DNA of 42,235 bases, from contig JAFDYS010000047.1 in NCBI GenBank assembly GCA_018267315.1, positions 178 through 42,412 of the forward strand. Direction: 5' to 3'. Below the pieces are notes generated by a model. The model had not been told where the DNA came from. It ran no database searches and worked only from the letters and a program-made list of their open reading frames with translations. The stretch is from Bacteroidota bacterium (lineage in GTDB: Bacteria; Bacteroidota; Bacteroidia; Chitinophagales; UBA10324). This document shows positions 35,685 through 42,235 of this stretch, one piece after another (within the stretch, counting starts at the first letter, position 1; every line of letters begins with the position of its first letter). A program made the position numbers and the translations under genes.

Positions 35685-37406
35685 ATGAAGGCGTACAAAT
35701 ACCGGCAGTCAATCGCAACTCTTTTCGCCTTATTACTTGCTCAACCCATATCGGTCGGGGCTCAAACTTGCACACTCAATAACATCACCATTTCGACTGG
35801 CAGCTGGCCTTTTACATGGGATCATCCAACTGCACACGATAACGATATCGCCTGGGACATTGAGCCGATAGATGATGACAATGACGGCATCAAGGATAAT
35901 GGCTTTATTGTGGTTGGCGAAACTCAAACCGCGACTTCCTTAAAAATACAAGCACTCGTTATGCGTATTGATTCGCTGGGAAGCGCCACGCCTGTATGGT
36001 GGAAAACATTTGGAAGCAACAAGAACGACGTGGCGTATTCAGTGAAGCAGACCTCTGATGGTAACCTGATCGTGTGCGGTTCAAAAACTTCAAAAAAATT
36101 CGGCACATCCAATAACTCCAATGTCTGGCTGGTGAAGCTCGACCTGAATGGCGACACGATCGGCACACAACATGAGTACGGGAGTACAGGAAATGAGGAT
36201 GGCTTTGCGGTGGTGGAAGACGGGGAATATTATGTGGTTGCAGGAGCCACGGGAAACAATAATCATGTTGACAATGATTTGACCATTGGGCAAACAGATG
36301 ATATCAATGCCGGCGGAGATTACTGGGTGCTTCAGATTGACACAAGTGATTTTTCCGTTAACTGGCAAAAGAACTTTCACGGTGACAATCCCGGAAGCAC
36401 GGATACCGCATATAGTGATTTTGCCCGGAGCATAGCCATCACTCATGCGGGGAATTACATCGTAGGCGGTTTCTGTGAATCCTGCGAACCGAATAAACAA
36501 CAACAGCAGGCCATGCTGGTGAAGCTGAACTCTTCGGGTGGTAAAATCTTCAAATACGATTACGGCGATGAATCCTCTAATTATCAAAGAGACCAGGGAT
36601 GCCACAGCGTTATTGAAACACATGAAGGATCGGTTTACCGGTATGTCGGCACCGGAGTGGCGCACCCTGATACCTGTTTCAATGCGAAGAGCCATGATGT
36701 TTATGTGCCGAAAACCACCACAGCGGGAAATGACTACTGGACTCCTGGGTGCAAACTTGATGAGGGGAAGGAGTTTGGCGGTAACAAGGCCGATGAAGGT
36801 TATGCCGTCATTCAAACTTGTGATGGGGAATACCTGATTGCCGGCAGCGTGAAATCCAAAGCCAATGACGTTACCTGCAACAATGGCGGCACAGGAAACT
36901 ACACTAGTGATGCCTGGTTGCTGAAGCTGGACACCTCCGGGGCAAAGCAGTGGGATCAATCACTTGGCGGTGTTTACAATGATGAAGCGCACAGCATTAA
37001 GCAGCTTTGGGATGGTTCTTATATTATGGCAGGGGAGTTTGGAACCGATCTCAACGGCGAAAACAATGGACAGAATGTTTATGCAGTGAAATTCGAACTT
37101 GATGATTGTCCGGTAAGGCTACAACAGCAGAATCCATCCCAAACCGGTAATAAGTTACTTTCTATTTATCCGAATCCCACTGATGGTATTACGCAAATTT
37201 CGCTTCGCCTTCCTGAGAAACTCAATGGGACGTCAACAATCAGCATACTTGATCCGGTTGGCAAGATCATTCAAACTTCAAAGGTGAGTATAGAAAACGG
37301 TATGCACGATGAACGATTAGTACTGACACGGTTTAGTGCCGGATTTTATTTGGTAAAAGTCACAGTTGGTGGGCAATTGTTGCAAGGCAAGCTTATAATT
37401 CAATAA
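35685..37406 (+). CDS. T9SS cargo protein with propeller-like body
   Basis: A 573-residue secreted protein. The signal peptide is about residues 1-26 (KAYKYRQSIATLFALLLAQP, ending VGAQ). The mature region has repeats with the pattern DGNLIVCGSKTSKKFGTS, GNYIVGGFCES, GEYLIAGSVKS and GSYIMAGEFG, each followed by a WLLKLD- or AVKFELD-like strand, and Asn/Asp-rich turns that may bind calcium. The C-terminal 80 residues (LLSIYPNPTDGITQISL to GKLIIQ) are a type A sorting domain. The upstream extension to 35640 is rejected because it begins at TTG and would displace the signal peptide. It begins a rightward run of four genes. Confidence 0.8.
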   Translation: MKAYKYRQSIATLFALLLAQPISVGAQTCTLNNITISTGSWPFTWDHPTAHDNDIAWDIEPIDDDNDGIKDNGFIVVGETQTATSLKIQALVMRIDSLGSATPVWWKTFGSNKNDVAYSVKQTSDGNLIVCGSKTSKKFGTSNNSNVWLVKLDLNGDTIGTQHEYGSTGNEDGFAVVEDGEYYVVAGATGNNNHVDNDLTIGQTDDINAGGDYWVLQIDTSDFSVNWQKNFHGDNPGSTDTAYSDFARSIAITHAGNYIVGGFCESCEPNKQQQQAMLVKLNSSGGKIFKYDYGDESSNYQRDQGCHSVIETHEGSVYRYVGTGVAHPDTCFNAKSHDVYVPKTTTAGNDYWTPGCKLDEGKEFGGNKADEGYAVIQTCDGEYLIAGSVKSKANDVTCNNGGTGNYTSDAWLLKLDTSGAKQWDQSLGGVYNDEAHSIKQLWDGSYIMAGEFGTDLNGENNGQNVYAVKFELDDCPVRLQQQNPSQTGNKLLSIYPNPTDGITQISLRLPEKLNGTSTISILDPVGKIIQTSKVSIENGMHDERLVLTRFSAGFYLVKVTVGGQLLQGKLIIQ

Positions 37407-37439
37407 GTCAAAGATTGAAAATTCGCATAAACTAAGCTT

Positions 37440-38963
37440 ATGAAAAGAGACATTATCCCTTTGTTTCTGTTGTTTTTTGCCTCCGAATTTGATGGTCAGT
37501 CACAAAATTCGTGGACGCAAAAAGCAGATTTTGGAGGTACTGCCCGATATGGTGCAGTTGCATTTAGCATTGGGGATAAAGGTTATATTGGCACTGGATC
37601 CGATGGGATTAGCGGAGGTAATTCTTTCTGGGAGTATGATCCAACAGATAACACGTGGACACAGAAAGCTGACTTTGCCGGCATACCACGACGAGAAGCG
37701 GTTGGCTTTGCCATTGATAGTTTTGGATATATAGGAACAGGCAATTCCAACCCCCCAATGAAAGACTTCTGGCAATTCAATCCATTAACAAATAGCTGGA
37801 CGCAAAAGACGGACTTCCCGGGTACAGGTCGGCGATATGCCATGGGTTTTAGCATTGGAAGCAAAGGATACCTCGGCTTTGGCGACAGCGGATTCAGCGG
37901 GTATAAAAAAGATTTCTGGGAATACGATCCTGCCACCGATACCTGGACAGAGAAAGCTCAAATAGGTGGAAAGGGGCGTGCTGCAACAGCGGGATTCTCC
38001 ATTGGTAACAAGGGATATGTCGGCCCGGGCGGGAGTGTTGCCAGTGATGGCGGAGCCGCCCGCGATTTCTGGGAATATGATCCTGTAACCAACGTCTGGA
38101 CGCAGAAGACTACATTTCCCGGCCCCGGAAGGTGGTCAGCAGTCGGATTCTCAATTGCCGGCAAAGGATATGTTGGAACCGGTGATATCGAATTGAACGA
38201 TTTTGAGTTGGCCTCATTAAAGGATTTCTGGGAATACGATCCGGTTAGTGATACCTGGTCGCAGAAAGCTGATTTAGGTGGCAGTGCCAGATATCGGGCT
38301 GCCGGATTTGCCATTGGGAACAAAGGTTACATCGGCACCGGCGCATATTATGATTCCATATGCGTATGTGACTATTTCTTTTCCGACTTCTGGGAATACA
38401 CTCCCGATTGCGAAGTGCCTTCCGGTCTCACTACTACCAACATCAAATCAAACTCAGCCAAGGTGAATTGGAATACTGTGGCAACTGCACAGACCTACAG
38501 CGTGCGCTACCGCAAAACAGGAACAGCACCCTGGACAAAGACAAGCACTCAATCCAATTTCAAGAAGCTCGCAGGTCTCCAGCCCAATACACAATATGAC
38601 TGGTCGGTAAAAACCGTTTGCGATGCGGCGAGCAATGTTTCATCAGACTGGAGTACACCCCAAAACTTCACCACCAAACCAATGAGGTTGGAAGATGAGG
38701 ATGAAGCAGACACTGCACCCGAAGTTTTTCCCAATCCGTTTTCATCTTCATACGCTGTTTCCTTTTCACTTCTGAAAAACTCTCCCGTTGTCATCGGGAT
38801 TTTTGATCTGGCTGGCAAAAGGATTCAAACACTGTTCAATGCTTCATTGGAATCAGGAGAACATGATATTTCGTTTGATGGAGCGGAACTGAACACAGGC
38901 ATTTACCTGCTGCAGCTTAAGACAAATGAGAAAACAGAAGTATTGAAAATGGTGAAGGAGTAG
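37440..38963 (+). CDS. Kelch-repeat protein with FN3 and T9SS sorting domains
   Basis: A 507-residue secreted protein. Signal peptide: residues 1-20 (KRDIIPLFLLFFASEFDG). Six Kelch-type repeats of about 48-57 residues follow, each with WTQKADF-like start, GFSIGNKGYIGTG core and DFWEYDP end; they should close into a six-bladed propeller over residues 25-325. A fibronectin type III domain (about 325-410) follows with SVRYRKTGTAPWTK and LQPNTQYDWSVK. The C-terminal type A sorting domain runs from VFPNPFSSSYAVSF to GIYLLQLKTN. No active site was seen; binding to glycans or proteins is likely. It follows the previous cargo gene by 33 bases. Confidence 0.9.
   Translation: MKRDIIPLFLLFFASEFDGQSQNSWTQKADFGGTARYGAVAFSIGDKGYIGTGSDGISGGNSFWEYDPTDNTWTQKADFAGIPRREAVGFAIDSFGYIGTGNSNPPMKDFWQFNPLTNSWTQKTDFPGTGRRYAMGFSIGSKGYLGFGDSGFSGYKKDFWEYDPATDTWTEKAQIGGKGRAATAGFSIGNKGYVGPGGSVASDGGAARDFWEYDPVTNVWTQKTTFPGPGRWSAVGFSIAGKGYVGTGDIELNDFELASLKDFWEYDPVSDTWSQKADLGGSARYRAAGFAIGNKGYIGTGAYYDSICVCDYFFSDFWEYTPDCEVPSGLTTTNIKSNSAKVNWNTVATAQTYSVRYRKTGTAPWTKTSTQSNFKKLAGLQPNTQYDWSVKTVCDAASNVSSDWSTPQNFTTKPMRLEDEDEADTAPEVFPNPFSSSYAVSFSLLKNSPVVIGIFDLAGKRIQTLFNASLESGEHDISFDGAELNTGIYLLQLKTNEKTEVLKMVKE
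37512..38405 (+). repeat. Six tandem Kelch-type repeats
   Basis: Six copies of a 140-170 base unit inside the Kelch gene. Each encodes WTQK or WTEK/WSQK, then a G-x-x-R stretch, GYIGTG or GYVGTG, and FWEYDP. Copies have diverged at nucleotide level, so recent expansion is unlikely. Confidence 0.85.
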
Positions 38964-38996
38964 CTGCAACTAAATAAAATGCTCAAAATTTATGAC

Positions 38997-39995
38997 ATGA
39001 AATCACCACATTCTTTTGCGATTCCTGCTATTAAAATGGTGATGTTTTTATTGCTTTTGCAGGGAATCACCATTAATATCAGCAGCGCACAAACCAGCGC
39101 AGATTTTGAAACCGATAGCATTACTACCCATACACTATTGGCCTCTTCCTTCATCAATGATGATGAGGGGTGGATAGCAGATGATGCAGGCAACTTGTGG
39201 CATACAGACAACGCCGGCCAATCATGGTCGCCGATTGCTACTCAAAAAATATTCATCAAACTCGATTTCACCGATGTACAGCGCGGCTACGGCATCACAA
39301 CCGATGCTGCATATAAAACGGTGGATGGCGGCAACACATGGTCTGCATTGAATTTGCCGGGTAATGTTGGCAGTGCCATTTGCTTTTTCGACAACAGCAC
39401 GGGCATTGTGAGTGGCAAAGAAGTGATCTACAAAACAACGGACGACGGAGCAACCTGGCAGACTGTTTCAACCGGAGGAGTTTCCTTTGTCGATTATTAC
39501 TTTCTAAATGCTTCTACAGGAATTGCCGCTGCTTTCGATGAAGATTCATACCAATGCATCTGGAGAACTACAGATGGCGGACAAAACTGGAGCAATGTCT
39601 ACAAGGAAGAGAATTACTTTATTACCTCGGTCTGGTTCACGGATGAAAATAATGGCTGGGCGGCGGGATATTATACCAGGCAAGGAAAAGGAAAGCTCCC
39701 CATAATAAACCATAGCAAGGATGGAGGGCTTACCTGGAAAAATGTGTACATCAATTTACATCCCGGTGATTTAAAAGGTCAGGCATTGATCGATATCCGT
39801 TTCAGGAACGCACTGGAGGGAATTGCCTTAGCTACCTACTCTGAAAATGTAATTACCAGTGATGGAGGCGCAACATGGCATCTTACGTATGATGATGAAG
39901 ATCTGATTCCTTCTTATGGGATTTATAAACTTCTTGATAGCTTCAATGAAATCTACCTCGCCGGCAAGAATGGATACGTCACTAGATGGAAGTAG
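38997..39995 (+). CDS. YCF48-like (BNR/photosystem II stability type) propeller protein
   Basis: A 332-residue exported protein with repeats of YCF48/HCF136 type: DDEGWIADDAGNLWHTDNAGQ, RGYGITTDAAYKTVDGGNTW, STGIVSGKEVIYKTTDDGATW, and later CIWRTTDGGQNW and NGWAAGYYTRQ. The signal peptide, IPAIKMVMFLLLLQGITINI followed by SSAQ, fits the ATG at 38997; the ATG at 38979 is an alternative. Unlike its two upstream neighbours it has no T9SS sorting domain, ending in NGYVTRWK. The function is unknown in heterotrophs. The gene follows the Kelch gene by 33 bases and is probably co-transcribed. Confidence 0.8.
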   Translation: MKSPHSFAIPAIKMVMFLLLLQGITINISSAQTSADFETDSITTHTLLASSFINDDEGWIADDAGNLWHTDNAGQSWSPIATQKIFIKLDFTDVQRGYGITTDAAYKTVDGGNTWSALNLPGNVGSAICFFDNSTGIVSGKEVIYKTTDDGATWQTVSTGGVSFVDYYFLNASTGIAAAFDEDSYQCIWRTTDGGQNWSNVYKEENYFITSVWFTDENNGWAAGYYTRQGKGKLPIINHSKDGGLTWKNVYINLHPGDLKGQALIDIRFRNALEGIALATYSENVITSDGGATWHLTYDDEDLIPSYGIYKLLDSFNEIYLAGKNGYVTRWK

Positions 39996-40025
39996 CTGCT
40001 AGTTGCCAGTTTTTTTCTCTATACC

Positions 40026-41639
40026 TTGTCTCTTGTGCGGGAATCACAGGCAGCCACCGGTCAAAATGTGTTTTGGAGAAAAACCATCTGGTGGTTGCTT
40101 GCACTGTTTCTTGTTTCGGTAGCGCTTAGGATTCCGAATCTCAGTCGCCCGCTCTCGAAGCATCATGAATTCTGCACGGCGCTCACGCTCATCATCGTGG
40201 AGGCGTGGGCTGATGAAGGAATTGCTGCAAATGATTTCAATCCGTCCACTACATTTTCCTTGCCCGCTGACAAGTTCATCAACAACTGCTCGATGGACAC
40301 CATGCAGCACAACGGCAATTTCTATTACCTCAGCCATCCGCCGCTGGCCTACTATGTGCCGTATGCTATTTTCAAAATCAGCGGCATTGCCCCGTCACCG
40401 CTTGCATTGCAACCGCTGAATCTTTTTTTTGAATTCATCACCATCGTTTTCGTTTATCTGATCACGTCGCTCATTCTTAAAAATGACCATCAGAAATCTA
40501 TTTCTATTCCGGCGCTCATCGCTGCTGCCATTTACCTGTTTCTTCCCGTCACACTCTGGTTTCACAGCAATGCCTACATGGCTGATATGTTTGTGCAGAA
40601 CATGTGGGCGCCGGCGCTTTTCATTTCGTTGAAAATTTTCATGGAGCGAAAAGAGAAATCCGTCAATTGGCTGATTGCTTTTGCTGTTTCAATCTTCCTG
40701 ATGACATACACCGATTGGCTGGGCGCATTGTTCTCGGCAACCGTTTTCCTCTCGGCTGCTTTTTATGTGATCAGAAGGAAAGAGAAAAGTTTTATTCCGC
40801 TCACCATCATCACCGCCGTTGTGCCGGTGTTCACTGTATTGCTGGTGCTGTTCCAATATGCTTCCATCAATGGATGGGGCACGCTGATCTATTGTTACAC
40901 GCAGCGATACGCCGAGCGTGGCAGCTTGAACTGGAATCATTTTTCCAACCTGATGTCGGTATTGAGTCAGGTGGGATTCAACTACCTCGTGAGTTATGCG
41001 CCCGTGCTGCCGCTGCTGGTTGTTTTCATTTTTAGATGGAAGGCGGTCAGTGATAAATTTCCGGATCTGAAACTCTTTATCTGGCTCACCCTCGTTCCTG
41101 TTTTGCTCGATCATTTTCTTTTTCTCCGTTATGCCGTGCAGGATTTCGGCGTGCTGAAGGCCTCATTTCTTCTGAGTATCATCGGTGCGGTGGCGCTCTG
41201 CACACTAGCGTCATTGCGATCCCGACATCTTTTAGGTCGGGAGAAGCAATCTCCTGAGATCGCAGGGGATTGCTTCGGGCTTCACCCTCGCAATGACGGA
41301 GTTGTGTGGGGCTTGCTTCCGGCTGTCGTCATTTGCATTGCAGGCATTGCCATTTACTACTACATCAACCGTCCCGGAGAAGTCTCATTCAGCGGAGACA
41401 GGTACGATGCCGAGCAGAAGATCGGTTTGTTCATCCGCGAACACGCAAAGCAGGACGAAGTGGTCTTTCTCCAGGGAGCGGATGTTTCACCGCAAATCGT
41501 TTACTATGCCCATCGCAACATCAAAGAAGTGCGAAGCGAAGCGGATGCGAAGAATTTTCTTCTTCTTCACCCGGCTGACAGAGGAATAATCATTCAGGTG
41601 AAGAAGGACACGCTTACCTCCATTCCGCTTTCGGAATAA
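40026..41639 (+). CDS. GT-C fold membrane glycosyltransferase (PMT/ArnT-like) with in-frame insertion
   Basis: A 537-residue membrane protein with about 11 predicted helices. LRIPNLSRPLSKHHEFCTA in the first periplasmic loop resembles the acidic catalytic loop of GT-C enzymes, with HHE in place of the usual DE. FLPVTLWFHSNAYMADMFVQ and the hydrophobic helices fit family GT39/PMT_2, which transfers sugars from polyprenyl-phosphate. A 90-base palindromic element (41209-41298) adds 30 residues between two helices after residue 394; without it the frame would read CTLGVVWGLL. Start is uncertain: TTG 40026, GTG 40035 and GTG 40068 all fit. It follows the YCF48-like gene by 30 bases. Acceptor unknown. 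Confidence 0.75.
   Translation: MSLVRESQAATGQNVFWRKTIWWLLALFLVSVALRIPNLSRPLSKHHEFCTALTLIIVEAWADEGIAANDFNPSTTFSLPADKFINNCSMDTMQHNGNFYYLSHPPLAYYVPYAIFKISGIAPSPLALQPLNLFFEFITIVFVYLITSLILKNDHQKSISIPALIAAAIYLFLPVTLWFHSNAYMADMFVQNMWAPALFISLKIFMERKEKSVNWLIAFAVSIFLMTYTDWLGALFSATVFLSAAFYVIRRKEKSFIPLTIITAVVPVFTVLLVLFQYASINGWGTLIYCYTQRYAERGSLNWNHFSNLMSVLSQVGFNYLVSYAPVLPLLVVFIFRWKAVSDKFPDLKLFIWLTLVPVLLDHFLFLRYAVQDFGVLKASFLLSIIGAVALCTLASLRSRHLLGREKQSPEIAGDCFGLHPRNDGVVWGLLPAVVICIAGIAIYYYINRPGEVSFSGDRYDAEQKIGLFIREHAKQDEVVFLQGADVSPQIVYYAHRNIKEVRSEADAKNFLLLHPADRGIIIQVKKDTLTSIPLSE
41209..41298. mobile_element. 90-bp palindromic (MITE/RPE-like) element inserted in frame
   Basis: The ends CGTCATTGCG (41209-41218) and CGCAATGACG (41289-41298) are perfect 10-bp inverted repeats. 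Inside are two further inverted repeats: CCCGAC 41221-41226 / GTCGGG 41236-41241, and GAAGCAATC 41243-41251 / GATTGCTTC 41268-41276, extendable to 14 bases with one G-T pair. The length is exactly 30 codons and contains no in-frame stop. It encodes no protein of its own; movement would need an enzyme from elsewhere. No target-site duplication is evident. Confidence 0.85.
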
Positions 41640-41729
41640 TGTTTCCGTTTGTAGTCAGTCAATTGCTGATTGTTTGGAAATGCATTTCATCATTTAGTTA
41701 TCTGCACGGTGGTGAACTTACTTTGCAGC

Positions 41730-42235
41730 ATGCATTTTTTCCCGGAGGCGATTGAGAAATATGTGGAGGCGCACACCAAATGGCCGGATGCTGTGTTGCA
41801 GGAACTGGAGCGCGAAACATATGCGAAGATTTACATGCCGCAAATGGTAAGCGGGCATGTGCAGGGCCGGTTTCTGAGTATGATCAGCAAACTCATTCAG
41901 CCGATGCATGTGCTTGAGATCGGAACGTTCACCGGTTATTCGACTCTCTGCCTGAGTGAGGGATTGAAGCAGGGCGGAACGGTGTACACGATGGATGTAA
42001 ATGAAGAACTGGAAACCATGGTGCGGAGTTTCATTGACAAAGCCGGCGCCACGGAGAAAGTGAAATATCTGATCGGAAATGCCGTTGAAATCATCCCGAC
42101 AATGAATGTGATGTTTGATCTGGTTTTTATTGATGCCGATAAGGAAAACTACCCGCGCTACTACGATCTTGTATTTGATAAAGTGAGAAGCGGAGGAGTG
42201 ATTCTGGCTGATAATGTTTTGTGGAGCGGTAAAGT
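41730..42235 (+). CDS. Class I SAM-dependent O-methyltransferase, C-terminus outside window
   Basis: The first 168 residues of a caffeoyl-CoA/catechol O-methyltransferase-type enzyme; the gene continues past the end of the window. Visible motifs are the SAM-binding VLEIGTFTGYSTLCLSEGL (residues 61-79), the acidic TVYTMDVNEE, and the metal-binding FIDADKENYPRYYD (residues 133-146) followed by GGVILADNVLW. These enzymes methylate hydroxyl groups of small aromatic compounds; the substrate is unknown. ATG 41730 is chosen because the sequence before it is hydrophobic and unlike the family. It starts 90 bases after the GT-C stop. Confidence 0.92.
   Translation, partial: MHFFPEAIEKYVEAHTKWPDAVLQELERETYAKIYMPQMVSGHVQGRFLSMISKLIQPMHVLEIGTFTGYSTLCLSEGLKQGGTVYTMDVNEELETMVRSFIDKAGATEKVKYLIGNAVEIIPTMNVMFDLVFIDADKENYPRYYDLVFDKVRSGGVILADNVLWSGK

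Noticed and set aside
36090..36959. A 289-codon open frame antisense to a T9SS cargo gene
   Set aside because: The rightward frame has a signal peptide, regular repeats and a sorting domain; the antisense product has none of these.

Overview
The window is chromosomal DNA of a Bacteroidota bacterium, probably an environmental Chitinophagia- or Sphingobacteriia-like lineage; genus cannot be fixed from sequence alone. The evidence is many secreted proteins ending in type IX secretion (T9SS) sorting domains, both type A (PNP...G-Y) and type B (gliding-motility C-terminal type), a PorV/PorQ-family protein, a DUF4270 lipoprotein, and promoter boxes of the Bacteroidota form TTTG / TAnnTTTG. No rRNA, tRNA or CRISPR array was recognised.

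Layout. 1-3.5 kb: tail of a thiolase, truA, a convergent PLP-dependent decarboxylase, a small ABM-fold protein and a small exported protein. 3.5-5.1 kb: two leftward genes, one apparently truncated, the other with a type B sorting domain. 5.1-5.6 kb: a gene-poor gap with a promoter-like box, inverted repeats and a G10 tract. 5.6-10.9 kb: leftward series of a half-length GT5 glycogen-synthase-like protein, DUF4270 lipoprotein and glmS, divergent from panC. 10.9-15.9 kb: leftward series MFS transporter - glgE - maltokinase, i.e. the maltose-1-phosphate route to alpha-glucan. 15.9-17.3 kb: rlmD. 17.6-23.8 kb: rightward envelope-biogenesis operon of three parvulin/SurA-type proteins, a MoxR ATPase and a beta-propeller protein. 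23.8-27.5 kb: serine-hydrolase lipoprotein (leftward) and a secreted sulfatase with FN3 and T9SS domains. 27.7-30.1 kb: a TPR hybrid histidine kinase split by a one-base frameshift. 30.1-32.2 kb: two leftward T9SS cargo genes. 32.3-33.0 kb: a REP-associated tyrosine transposase (RAYT) gene framed by a 36-bp inverted pair of hairpin repeats. 33.1-35.5 kb: an NHL-type lipoprotein and a PorV-like protein. 35.7-42.2 kb: a rightward run of two T9SS cargo proteins, a YCF48-like propeller protein, a GT-C membrane glycosyltransferase carrying an in-frame 90-bp palindromic insertion, and the start of an O-methyltransferase.

How it fits together. The parvulin chaperones probably assist outer-membrane and exported proteins, of which the window encodes many. 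The GlgE-maltokinase pair should make alpha-glucan from maltose, but trehalose synthase and branching enzyme are not in the window. The most unusual material is the set of small repeat elements: the RAYT with its REP-like hairpins, the in-frame 90-bp element inside the GT-C gene, and mutually exclusive hairpins at 35.55-35.59 kb.
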